A stretch of 21,479 bases of DNA from Gamsiella multidivaricata (GCF_025024155.1 NW_026251878.1:1-21479); one strand, 5' to 3'. Shown: positions 1 through 8,920, numbered from the stretch's first letter. Numbers and translations are program-made. Notes: generated by a model from the sequence alone, not told the origin.

Positions 1-1038
1 AAGTCGACCACCATAACACCACCAACGAGACTACACAACTACTTCCAAGTGATGTTGTGGCACCGCTGTATAAGTGACCTGATCACTCTCTACAATCGCA
101 TCCAGAGCCGACACGTGGAGGCATTCCAAATGCATGGGCAACAGGTCAACACAATGACTGGTTGCGACGAACAATCGGTCAAGGCTGTCTGCTGTCAGGA
201 TCCGCCATTGCGAGAGAAGGAACCGTCGTCATCACCTACACGGCCACGTACGCCCGAACCGTATCCCTTCTGCTGCAAGGCTCATTCGTTGGTCTTTACC
301 ACTCAGTATCCACTCAGCTTCGTGCCGTACTCGCTCCGCGTCCAGTTCCGTCGCATGGTACACAAAGTCCAGTCGGTCTCACAGAAGAAGATTTGGAGCA
401 GTGTGTCGGGGTGGCGCGAACAACTCGGGTTGGCAGGTCGAACCATCCAGTACACTGGATCGACAGAAAAGTTGCAATTCTGTACTGGCACTGCATACCC
501 CCCATCACCTCCATCTGCGGCAGCGAGTGAGGGACAGCTTATGGCGGAGGAGGAGGCACTTGTTCAAAGAAGGTACCGGATCGAAGAGCAGGCACGGCAG
601 GACAATCTTGACAAGCAGGAGCTCTTGGCACTCTGCCATATGGCTTGCGGCCTCTTCCTGGCGGATGACCGGCTGCAGAGCCCGCCTCCCACGATCATAT
701 CACTCTTGCGGCAAGGAAGTCCATGGAACAAGGGTGTTTGGTGCGAAGGTGAATGGCAGCATGCATCGATTGATGTTCGGCAACCTGGGCAGGCGTCTCT
801 AAACGGGTCGTCGCAAAGTGCCGCCAACAGTAGCAGCGTTACAGAAGGCGACAAATCGATCGAGTCGGGTCAGGCAAACGACAATGGCAATGACATGGGC
901 CGATGGCAAAGCATTTGCATCGCAGCAATCCAGTTCCTGGCGCACGAGGACTTGGCCTGGGGCGGTAACCGTACGAATGCAGAACTGAGTCGTCTGCGTG
1001 CCGCCAACAATCCGAGCGCATGGACCTATCACGAATAG
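1..1038 (+). CDS. Unidentified protein, C-terminal part (5' end outside window)
   Basis: Frame 1 is open from the first base to the TAG at 1036-1038 (345 codons) and has no stop at the left edge, so the gene almost certainly starts upstream. The in-frame ATGs at 49 and 52 are probably internal. I do not recognise the family. Visible features are a Cys/His-sprinkled first half, a Pro/Ser stretch near residues 75-88 counted from base 1, a short charged helix-like segment (EEEALVQRRYRIEEQARQ, about 181-200), and a Ser/Asn/Gly-rich linker before a conserved-looking end (FLAHEDLAWGG, then SAWTYHE). No membrane segment or signal peptide is evident. Third codon positions are GC-rich, as expected for a real coding frame, and a poly(A) signal follows 27 nt after the stop. 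A competing open frame at 162-530 has weaker third-position bias and is treated as a shadow. An unrecognised intron is possible. Confidence 0.65.
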   Translation, partial: KSTTITPPTRLHNYFQVMLWHRCISDLITLYNRIQSRHVEAFQMHGQQVNTMTGCDEQSVKAVCCQDPPLREKEPSSSPTRPRTPEPYPFCCKAHSLVFTTQYPLSFVPYSLRVQFRRMVHKVQSVSQKKIWSSVSGWREQLGLAGRTIQYTGSTEKLQFCTGTAYPPSPPSAAASEGQLMAEEEALVQRRYRIEEQARQDNLDKQELLALCHMACGLFLADDRLQSPPPTIISLLRQGSPWNKGVWCEGEWQHASIDVRQPGQASLNGSSQSAANSSSVTEGDKSIESGQANDNGNDMGRWQSICIAAIQFLAHEDLAWGGNRTNAELSRLRAANNPSAWTYHE

Positions 1039-1064
1039 GCTGTGTGTTCTTATAAGAGGATCCC

Positions 1065-1075
1065 AATAAAATAAA
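1065..1075 (+). terminator. Poly(A) signal of the first gene
   Basis: Two overlapping AATAAA hexamers (1065-1070 and 1070-1075) lie 27 nt after the TAG at 1036-1038. This is the expected place for cleavage and polyadenylation of the upstream transcript. Confidence 0.7.
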
Positions 1076-1448
1076 AACCACCCATTGTAAATAGCTCATT
1101 CCTTGTGCTTACCCGCTTTCTTGGGCCTTCCCCCCAGATCAATCCTACCCAAGCTTCACCTCACAACTGCAGCTACAACTACCATGCATATCCAAAAGGC
1201 CTTGATTTGAATGAGCCCTCGGAGAAAAAGGAGCTCGACCAGCGGAGCAGGACTCTTGCCCATCCTTGGCCTACAGCCCATCACAAGAACCGCGCTTGAA
1301 TCCCTCTGCAATTTGACAGGCTCGTTACTGATGATCAGTTTCTGTATTCTCCTCCATATGCCCTGCGCATTATATACATCACATTTGTCTCTTAGAGTGC
1401 CCCCCTCAATCACTGCGGTGCAGAGGCGACGTCAGAGTGTGTGAGGAG

Positions 1449-1467
1449 ATAGATAGATAGAGAGAGA
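1449..1467. repeat. GATA/GA microsatellite
   Basis: A short run of GATA units followed by GA units lies in the region upstream of the GATA-factor gene. It is ordinary simple sequence. The GATA tetramers could in principle bind a GATA factor, but nothing shows that they do. Confidence 0.6.
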
Positions 1468-2028
1468 AAAAACTTAAAGCCGACGGAGGAGCGTATGGCC
1501 GCAGATATTCTGCTTTTTTTGGGGATAAAGAGCTTGCACCATGACAAAAAGCAGGACGTGTAATCCCATGAAATGCCTTTGACCCATACCTGCATTCCTC
1601 TTTTTCTTTGCTTCTCTCCAAACTTCTCCCTCCTCCGTTTCTCTTTGTTGCTTACATATCATACATTTCCCCAATTTCGCAACCTGGACGCACATTCAAA
1701 TCGCCTCTTATCGCCAGTAAAACATGTAAAGCCCTTTCCAGTCCACATCTGATATTATCACCGCAGCCATCACCCGTTCCTGGTGTGAAAAAAAAGAGAG
1801 AGGATCTTTCCGCTTACATACCTCAACAGAGTTGTTAAACGCATAGCACGTAAAAGTTTTATTTTCTTACGCTCATATGCTTCCCCTTCTTTTGTTCGTG
1901 TCCTGCTTAGTCCGTTGCAGATCGCCATAGGACAACCCTCGGCCTCGGAGAAAGACCGCTCTTCTCCAACTTTTACACCGTCTTCCCAACCGGACCCACC
2001 ACACATTCAGCGTGGGCCCACAGCAGTA

Positions 2029-5000
2029 ATGGATGACTGTCGAGGATCTTCCGAGGTGGACATTGTTTATCAGGACGATATAGATGATATGCAGGGTAAT
2101 TCAAATTTCGATACTGAGCAGCTGCAGGGTCCAAGCGAACCTTGTCATGTCACACAGCACATGAGTGACGCAGCACGCGTCACACCGCACAGCGAATCTC
2201 ACGGCGTCACTCTGCCGAGCGATCCACGCCCACGGACAGATGGCATCCTTGGCGTGGCTAGAGATGAGAAGAGAATACAGGAGTCCCCGGATCTGGAGGG
2301 ACATGACAGGAAGTATCGCTGCGTAGGATCGCATTCGGCCTCGCCCGTTCCTGATCCATCGAGTTCGTTGATCTCCTTCGGATTCGTGTCGACTCTAGAC
2401 TTTGCCCCGAAGGCGGATGACTGCGATGTGTCCGGTGCTTTTTATCAGGGTCCATGCGTGTTCGAAACAACGCCGTCAACCGAAAGAGCAGATGAAAGAG
2501 AATCGCATTCACGTCAGCCAAGCCATGAAGACGACAATAGAGGGGCCCACCCGAATGAAGGGTTGCAGACAACTTTAAACATACCAGAGTTGCCTTTTCG
2601 GCCTTTGACCAATCCTGCCCCGGACGCCACGAAAGATTCAACAAGAAACGCCACGTCCAAGGCTGTAATCACACCGCAGCCTGGGTCCAGTCAATCTCTG
2701 TCGCCGCTTAGACTAGAGGGAAGCCCCCAAGACCAACCTTCAAGCCCTCAACAAGGACTTTCGCACGAATTGGGAGCGATTCAAGGTTTTGGCGCATTTC
2801 AAATGGACTCTATGGGCGCTTCCGAGGACGATCCAGCAGCGATACCTTTGCATACGACTTGGATCAAGAATAGTGCTACTCAGCCGATGACGCAGTTTCG
2901 GCCAATGCCATCTCCACACTTCAAGCAGGAAGAATACCTAGCAGGGATGCAGCACCAATCGCGGGAGCCATCCCCTACTCAAGGTCAATCAAGTGGTACT
3001 CAGTTCCCGCTGTCGCGGTCCAAAGATTTGACAGTATTTCCGTTTGGCAGTTCATTTACGGACCATATTCAAGACGAGTCGTCCTTTGGAGAGCATCCCT
3101 CCTCAGCCCACTACATGGAGACTGTCTTTGGCTCCGAAATGGCGGCATCTGCGTCTTCGAGCTTTCAACCCGACCACGGCATCTCGTTCTCAGGGGGCCC
3201 TGTATATGGTCAGTTCGGCCGAGGCTATAGTCTGTATGAGGGCTCGGCACCCAACGCCCATTTGTCCTTTTCCAGTCCTTCGGCGGTCATTGGCCAGTCT
3301 CCTTTGCCCAACCTGACCGCAATCACTGGGTTACCTACCAGTACCGCACAGATCGAGCGTGCCAGTTCTTCTGTGCAGACCTTCAGGCGGCATGATCTCC
3401 ACCTGCATGACCCGGACCCCAAGTACTGCGATAATTGTCATACTACGACTACGCCCAGCTGGCGACGGTGTCCACAAGGTCGTATTCTGCTATGCAACGC
3501 CTGTGGGTTGTATCAAAAGCTCCACGGTCGATCAAGGCCCTTTTTCAAGACAAAGGATGGGACGGTCAAGATTCATCGCACTGTGCAGGAACACGCGCCA
3601 TGTGCTCGATGCGGCACTCGCACGACGTCTATCTGGAGGAAAAGCAATAATAACGAGATCATCTGTAATACCTGCTGCATTGCCATTAAGCAGCAACGGA
3701 CAGTCGCAAGAGAAGCAGGGCCTTCGAACGTAGGGTCTATCTTGACAGCAGCTCCGGGTCTAGCGGACATAGGGCCTAATGAGACACAGGAATCGGTGTC
3801 CAAGCCAAATAGGACGGGAAGCGGCCCAGCAAGTCCTTCCTCTGTCCGTGCAACAGGTCGTCCTCCAAGATCTCGTAGCGGGAAGGGTAGAAACAGCAGC
3901 GGCTCTGGTCACTCTTTTTTGGCCGCCATAAGTGCGCGGTCTCGAAGTCTATCATACGCATCTGGATCCGGAGATATGATGCTTTCCACAGGCGCTTCGG
4001 TGCCTTACGATTTCGGAACCGGTCATCCGATATCGTATATGCTTCCGTTGGGCCATGGTCAGTCCACCGGTCCTGGGTCCTCTTCCTCTTCTTCACTAGA
4101 CTTGGGGATCGATTGGGCTTACCCTAACGCGACCAATTCGGCCACCAACGCGACCAATTCGGCCACCAACGCGTTACATCCGCCGGTTCCGCTGGATTTC
4201 AGGCACTATCCGATCCCGGAGCACACGACAGCGCAGCTTTCGCAGCAGCAGCAGCCCCATAATTGGACGCATGAGGTGAATGCATCAGTTCCGCTACCAC
4301 CATCGCCACCACCACCGTCAATAGCCCATCATTTCCAAACCTCTCAGCCGCTGCATCCGCAGCACCAGTGTCCCACCACAGGCTCGCATCTACAGCCAGT
4401 TCCGATACCGATAGACCTAGCCTCGCTCCAGTACGCGCAGCAGCAGCAGCAGCAGCAGCAGCAGCCGCTGCCCTTGTCTGTGCCTTTGCCTCTGCTCTCG
4501 CACCGGTCCTTTTCTCATCAGGGCTACCAGCATCGGACCCAACACCAGCAGTACTACCGAGCATGGCAACCATATCAGCAGTACCGTCATGGCCACGCGG
4601 GATCCTATACACATCTACAGCAAAGCAAAGGGGAGGGAAAGGAGCATGGGCATATACAGCAAGGGCAGGGCTACAGTCCGTACCAAGAGTTCAACGAGGA
4701 CGACGGCTATCAGGCTAGATATCAAGGTTCGTTCATGGCTTCAGAACCATCACCGCCACCACCACCACCACCACCACCTCCTCCTCCGATGGTTTCACAA
4801 CCATGCGATGATCAAGACCATGATCAAACAGGCCAGATCTACGAAGGAGGCCACGGTTCTGTCGAGGATGTCAAGACTGCCCGCGATCCAGATATCGTCT
4901 ACAAGGGTCACGGATCACCCTTTGCGCGATCTTCGACTCCATCGCTACTCTCCTTCACACTCCCATCCGAGGATCCCACAGAAACCTTGCTGCGCGACTC

Positions 5001-5637
5001 GCCATCCCAGTCGTCCTTGGATCCTGGCGGTACCAGTATCGGTATCGGTATCGGTATCAATATCATTCACCATCAGCGACACTACCGCCCTGAAGAAGGA
5101 AACCCTACAGAGGACGAATTCCCTGACCCTCACACGTCCTCATCAGCCCCGGATGCTTCGGTCAAGAGAGAAGAAGGCGAAGAGGAAGGAGCTGAGCCTA
5201 GAAATGCGACAGGTGGGACCCTACTCTATACGACCTTGAGCTTGCAGACGACGGCGTCAACGCACGACGATGGTCCTTATGGGGGTGATGAACCTTATCG
5301 AGAAGCGTCTACGAACGATACGATTGGCCAGGCCAACATGATAACCGTGGAGAATCCCGACGTAGAGGCGCAAGGGGATGATATCCAAGGAGGGGGACAG
5401 CAGGCGACCCAGGGTGCGGTCGACAGAGGGTCGCAGAAGCCGCTGGAGCTGAAGACTGAGCCTTCTGATGACGCGTATTGTTTCAACAGGATTTCAGATG
5501 GTGCATCGGTGACGCATGGGCGCGGTGGGCATGATACGGGAAGCACTACTGTTGAGGCGAATCAAGGGCGGGCCCTTCGAAGGAGTGAGCGACAACGCAG
5601 GATCCAGGTGACGATGACCACGTCCCGATCGAAGTGA
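2029..5637 (+). CDS. GATA-type zinc-finger transcription factor (two fingers, 1202 aa)
   Basis: Predicted nuclear DNA-binding regulator. The first finger (Cys 467, 470, 489, 492; CX2CX18CX2C) has the canonical core TPSWRR followed by CNACGLYQKLHG, so it should bind GATA sites. A second finger 32 residues later (Cys 525, 528, 546, 549; CX2CX17CX2C) keeps TSIWRK but reads CNTCCIAIKQQR, losing the usual GLYxKxH segment. The rest is low-complexity: Ser/Pro/Gln-rich N-terminus, a duplicated NATNSAT repeat, Q9 at 804-812, P12 at 909-920, a Gly-Ile repeat, acidic patches, and a basic tail (RRSERQRR). Two psi-K-x-E motifs (VKRE at 1045, LKTE at 1141) are possible SUMO sites. The gene is intronless, unlike its neighbours to the right. 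The first in-frame ATG (2029) was chosen; the frame extends about 38 codons upstream without an ATG. The family assignment is sure. Which pathway it controls (nitrogen, iron, light or other) cannot be told. Confidence 0.92.
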   Translation: MDDCRGSSEVDIVYQDDIDDMQGNSNFDTEQLQGPSEPCHVTQHMSDAARVTPHSESHGVTLPSDPRPRTDGILGVARDEKRIQESPDLEGHDRKYRCVGSHSASPVPDPSSSLISFGFVSTLDFAPKADDCDVSGAFYQGPCVFETTPSTERADERESHSRQPSHEDDNRGAHPNEGLQTTLNIPELPFRPLTNPAPDATKDSTRNATSKAVITPQPGSSQSLSPLRLEGSPQDQPSSPQQGLSHELGAIQGFGAFQMDSMGASEDDPAAIPLHTTWIKNSATQPMTQFRPMPSPHFKQEEYLAGMQHQSREPSPTQGQSSGTQFPLSRSKDLTVFPFGSSFTDHIQDESSFGEHPSSAHYMETVFGSEMAASASSSFQPDHGISFSGGPVYGQFGRGYSLYEGSAPNAHLSFSSPSAVIGQSPLPNLTAITGLPTSTAQIERASSSVQTFRRHDLHLHDPDPKYCDNCHTTTTPSWRRCPQGRILLCNACGLYQKLHGRSRPFFKTKDGTVKIHRTVQEHAPCARCGTRTTSIWRKSNNNEIICNTCCIAIKQQRTVAREAGPSNVGSILTAAPGLADIGPNETQESVSKPNRTGSGPASPSSVRATGRPPRSRSGKGRNSSGSGHSFLAAISARSRSLSYASGSGDMMLSTGASVPYDFGTGHPISYMLPLGHGQSTGPGSSSSSSLDLGIDWAYPNATNSATNATNSATNALHPPVPLDFRHYPIPEHTTAQLSQQQQPHNWTHEVNASVPLPPSPPPPSIAHHFQTSQPLHPQHQCPTTGSHLQPVPIPIDLASLQYAQQQQQQQQQPLPLSVPLPLLSHRSFSHQGYQHRTQHQQYYRAWQPYQQYRHGHAGSYTHLQQSKGEGKEHGHIQQGQGYSPYQEFNEDDGYQARYQGSFMASEPSPPPPPPPPPPPPMVSQPCDDQDHDQTGQIYEGGHGSVEDVKTARDPDIVYKGHGSPFARSSTPSLLSFTLPSEDPTETLLRDSPSQSSLDPGGTSIGIGIGINIIHHQRHYRPEEGNPTEDEFPDPHTSSSAPDASVKREEGEEEGAEPRNATGGTLLYTTLSLQTTASTHDDGPYGGDEPYREASTNDTIGQANMITVENPDVEAQGDDIQGGGQQATQGAVDRGSQKPLELKTEPSDDAYCFNRISDGASVTHGRGGHDTGSTTVEANQGRALRRSERQRRIQVTMTTSRSK
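4126..4173 (+). repeat. 21-bp coding minisatellite (NATNSAT)
   Basis: Two perfect tandem copies of a 21-bp unit (4126-4146, 4147-4167) plus six more bases of a third lie inside the GATA-factor gene. The unit is in frame and encodes the seven residues NATNSAT, so copy-number change would preserve the reading frame. Confidence 0.85.
4438..4464 (+). repeat. CAG repeat encoding Q9
   Basis: Nine uninterrupted CAG codons encode polyglutamine at residues 804-812 of the GATA factor. Pure trinucleotide runs like this are prone to length variation between strains. PolyQ in fungal regulators often lies in activation domains, which is only an inference here. Confidence 0.9.
4753..4788 (+). repeat. CCN repeat encoding P12
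   Basis: Twelve proline codons in a row (mostly CCA, then CCT and CCG) lie at residues 909-920 of the GATA factor. This is a candidate ligand for SH3, WW or profilin-type domains, or simply a flexible spacer. Confidence 0.9.
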
Positions 5638-5677
5638 GACATCATTTGGGGAAAAAGATAAAAGCAGAGAGCATGGC

Positions 5678-5704
5678 TTTTTTTTTTTTTTTTTTTTTTT
5701 TTTT
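5678..5704 (+). repeat. T27 homopolymer in GATA 3' UTR
   Basis: An uninterrupted run of 27 T on the sense strand starts 41 nt after the GATA stop codon and ends 33 nt before the AATAAA. It would be a poly(U) tract in the mRNA. Its exact length is uncertain because homopolymers are prone to sequencing error. Confidence 0.85.
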
Positions 5705-5737
5705 GCCGCGTGAGGAAACAAGAGAAAAAGAATTCTC

Positions 5738-5743
5738 AATAAA
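5738..5743 (+). terminator. Poly(A) signal of the GATA gene
   Basis: AATAAA lies 100 nt after the TGA at 5635-5637, downstream of the T27 tract. It is the only such hexamer on this strand before the convergent gene ends. Confidence 0.7.
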
Positions 5744-5885
5744 ATCAAAATGCAGAAAGTCCACTGATGGGAGGGAACTGAATGCACCGAATGATGTAGC
5801 ATAGTTGAGATTTATGTAAAAGGACACAGTGTCTAGGATCTGAAAAGCTTAGGGGCTTTCTGCGTTAATCTCATGGTAATGGCTA

Positions 5886-5891
5886 TTTATT
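5886..5891 (-). terminator. Poly(A) signal of the TMEM135-like gene
   Basis: AATAAA on the minus strand (TTTATT on plus), about 115 nt downstream of the stop codon at 6009-6007. Confidence 0.6.
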
Positions 5892-6006
5892 TTTACTTTT
5901 AGTTCTGGTCTAAATCCTGTCTGCTCGCTGGTATCTGATTTGTGTGAGAGTTGTGGTTATTGTAAAATAGGGCCAGAATAAGAAGGAGCTGGAATCCTCC
6001 TTGAGT

Positions 6007-8599
6007 TTAGTTCCTGCCGAGGATGTGGTACATCAGCTTGGTAACGAACGGCGAAAGGACCTGTTCCTCTTGTTGGTAGAAGGACTAGTAGCAACACGTT
6101 GAGAATAATGAAATGAGGTGTTAGCATTTGTCATGGTTATCTTTCCTCGCATCCTTTAGTTCTCAGAATAAGAAAGCGCATCTCACCATGATCAAAGACA
6201 TGGCAAAGGAGAACATCATGACCTCCCAATGCTTGACGCCCTTGACCCAGTTCTTCTGGTACAGAATCTTGTAAAGACTCTCCGCTGCCTTGGGAAGCAC
6301 ATACATCGCCAATTCCGCACGGCGACTCTCTTGCTCAACCATAATGGCGCTTCCAGAGCAGGTCACGCCAAAGAGCCAGTACATGTACTTGTTGTTGCTA
6401 TTCATCCATCCGCGCTTCATCAAGTTACGGTGTGCGCAGATCTGGGACTGGTATACGACCACGAAGACAGCCAAAAACACAGACGATCGCAGCGTATTAA
6501 AGGACGTCCTCGAGATCACATTCATTGGACTATGCACAAACATACAGTAGTAACAAAGGGATATAAATACAGCTGTTTCAAAATAAAACATCTTTCCATC
6601 GTGAGGTGACCTGGCTATACGAAAGCGATCAATGCAAGACTTACTCGGCCATGAGTCTCTTCATCCTGAGGACCAAGAGCGGCACAAAGTTGAGTGTCGC
6701 ATAGACTGGGAGAATATTTTTTGTGACCTGTACAAAGCGCTCTGCATTGTTAACTGTGCAAGAATCGTACGAAGAGTGCAACACTGCGCAGGGGATGACA
6801 TCCGTGTACTCTGTCAATTTTGCAGTCGTCTCCAGAGCCTTAGGCGTTGGTCGATGTCGTTTCACCAGCGCCATGATTTGACTGACATCTACAGGGAATC
6901 CGCGCACACGTGCTCGGTTAAGCGCCAAGGCTTCAGTTGGAACCCTAGCAGTGTTGACCATGAATTTGAGGTACTCTGGTGGAATTGACTCTGGTTGCAT
7001 CTATGGATGAGCATCCACGAAAGCCATGTCAGAAAAATTATCCGGTTGACCACAAGGGGTTGTCGCGTAACCAAAAAATAAAATAAAATCGGTCCATGTT
7101 ACACAAAGTCTCCATCGGTGCTCCGAGAAGGGACACTAAAAACAAAAAACTTACAGTGTAGGCGTACATGACCTGGCCGCAGGCGAGCGCAAAGAGGACA
7201 GCATCACCATGACGGAACCGGAACACCCCGCGATGTTTTCCAGCATTATAAACTCCTTGTCCCGCGCTGCAGAACGCACACAATTGGGAACAAAATGCAG
7301 CGCATTATCGATTAGTCAGCGCAAATTCCATCTGTCTTCAAATGCACGCTCATGATGCATTGACCAGTCAACTCAAAGTCCGTGTGTCCATCAAACATAC
7401 CGAATAAGCATCTGTTGAGCAAAGGTAACCCTGCGTTCATGGCTCTCAATCAAGATAGCAAGACCGGCAATTGCACCTAAAACACAAAGGAAACATGAGT
7501 CGAGAGGTTCAGGGATGCATTATACGAAACCGTACCCCCAGAAGAAGCGTCCGCCAATGGGCTTCCAATTGGATATCCGTTGTACCTGCAACGGCGCCGT
7601 TGATACGATCGTCCTTGCCTCGGTAGAGTCTCAGTCCATTGTTGACAAATTTCCATAGGAATGAAAATGCACCAAAGAACGATCCAAAGCGCAGTGCATC
7701 CGCGCCAAAGAAAGAATCCTTGAAGATCTGACCAAACGATCCTCTACGAAGATATGAAACACGTCGACAGAAAGAAAAAAAAAGAAAAAAAAAAGCGCAA
7801 GGATCAGTAATTGAGTAATTGATCTCGGAATTTTCGTGTTCTTGGTTGTGGAAATTCAGATCTCGCATCCAGGACGATCAAACGGAGGTGCTTTGGTATT
7901 GCAATACATACTTTCCCTTCATGACCTTGAGCATGCCCAAACAAAGATTCACCATGGCCTTCAAGCCGTAACTGACTCCGAAGGAGCCTATCTCATGAAG
8001 AAGAGTGATCTATTGGTAAGAACGAAGCGTAAAAAATATATGGCTCGCGATGCTCCTTGAAGGTTTCGTTCAAAGGCCAATGGGCCTCAGAGGATTTGTA
8101 AATAAAAAGCACCGGTCCACTTACGGATCGCGCCGAGGATGGCATGCTTAAGGACACCCTCGTAAGTGTTGCAAGGTGCAGAGAGATGAGGGATCGAGAC
8201 TCCAGTCTTGTAGTTCTTGCTCTTCTCCGCGGCATCCTTTCCCTCCTGAGTGCGGAATCCTCGAGGTCTCTTGCCATTGGGCCACTCGTGCTTGTGACTG
8301 AAGGAACGGCTACGATCCTTCAGGGCTGATGCGCCCTTGGATTTGGACGAGGAAGAAGCAGTGGATTTGGTCGCAGGAAGTGAGGATTTGGTCATGATGG
8401 GGCTATCGACATCCGAGGCGCTGTAGGTGGACGAGGCGAGGGACGGGGAGGCGTCGTCGATGGAGACATAGGAGGAAGATGTGGACATGGTCACGGACTG
8501 CTGGTGGAGGTGGCTGCTGCTGACGATCGAGGCGTAGGAGGCGTCTATGTCGGTGGAGGATGGCTGTGTAGACCCGCTCTGGTCGTGGTGGTGGGTCAT
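6007..8599 (-). CDS. TMEM135: TMEM135-like multi-spanning membrane protein (557 aa, 8 exons)
   Basis: Exons, in coding order: 8599-8125, 7987-7912, 7743-7586, 7476-7401, 7266-7155, 7000-6645, 6529-6187, 6084-6007; all introns GT-AG and in phase, 1674 nt. The ATG at 8599 opens a Ser/Thr-rich, probably disordered stretch of about 130 residues, followed by a short Cys-containing segment (APCNTYEGVLKHAILGAIR) like the TMEM135 N-terminal domain. Then come glycine-rich hydrophobic segments of Tim17/22-like character (LRFGSFFGAF, RGKDDRINGAVAG, HGDAVLFALACGQVMYAY), a soluble stretch with IPCAVLHSSYDSC, a second set of membrane segments (VEQESRRAELAMYVL), and the C-terminus HILGRN seen in TMEM135. 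Animal TMEM135 (458 aa in human) acts at peroxisomes and mitochondria in lipid handling and organelle dynamics. Function in this organism is inferred only. The family call rests on remembered alignment, with good agreement at both ends. Confidence 0.85.
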
Positions 8600-8620
8600 A
8601 AAGAAATAAAGGAAGGAAAC

Positions 8621-8693
8621 GAGGGAGAAAGAGAAAGAGAGGGAGAGAGGGAGAGGGAGAGAGAGAGAGAGAGAAGGGAAGAGAGGGAGAAGG
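8621..8693. repeat. 73-bp pure homopurine (GA-rich) tract
   Basis: Every base on the plus strand from 8621 to 8693 is A or G, including a run of GA dinucleotides. On the coding strand of the TMEM135-like gene it is a CT tract ending 22 nt before the start codon, so it lies in the 5' UTR or core promoter. CT-rich tracts near starts are common in fungal promoters. This one is long enough to form a triplex in principle. Confidence 0.85.
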
Positions 8694-8920
8694 CGGGGCT
8701 TTCTATTAGTTTTATGACCCTTTCCCAAGAAAACGAAGCCGGGTCTTGGCGATGGAGGGAGTGGATGGAGGGAAGAGGTGAAGGAGGGAGGAATGAGAGA
8801 CGATGCCGAACCGAATGTGAATGAGAGAAAGGAACAACCTTAATTGGTGGCAAAAATGTGCCGACTTACGGGCAGTGAACACACTCCCGCCCCGATCCAT
8901 ATGTTAGCGACAGTGGACTC

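Larger units (their letters stand above)
1039..2028. other. Intergenic region / 5' leader of the GATA gene
   Basis: About 1 kb without a credible protein gene; the short open frames on both strands resemble nothing and lack good starts. It holds the poly(A) signal of the left gene, a GATA/GA simple repeat (about 1449-1467), and pyrimidine-rich stretches (about 1600-1670 and 1876-1910) typical of fungal promoters and leaders. A plausible 5' UTR intron runs from GTAAAAG at 1850 to TTGCAG at 1920 (71 nt, pyrimidine-rich 3' end). The GATA frame stays open a little upstream of its first ATG (from about 1915), so an unannotated upstream exon cannot be excluded. Confidence 0.5.
5638..6006. other. 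Convergent intergenic region (GATA / TMEM135-like)
   Basis: The two genes end tail to tail here with 369 nt between stop codons. The interval contains the T27 tract and AATAAA of the plus-strand gene and the AATAAA of the minus-strand gene (5891-5886). Nothing else is recognisable, and the two 3' UTRs could overlap by a short distance. Confidence 0.6.

Noticed and set aside
162..530. Alternative 122-aa frame inside the first gene, ending near a C6 run that could join it to frame 1 by a frameshift
   Set aside because: Frame 1 is open across the whole 1038 nt and has the stronger GC bias at third positions; the alternative frame is most simply a shadow.
4199..4612. Antisense 137-aa frame rich in alanine opposite the GATA factor
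   Set aside because: Its polyalanine is just the reverse complement of the CAG repeat, and the sense frame is clearly coding.
8504..8824. Plus-strand frame with long Glu/Arg runs
   Set aside because: It is a translation of the GA microsatellite and the antisense of the TMEM135-like first exon.
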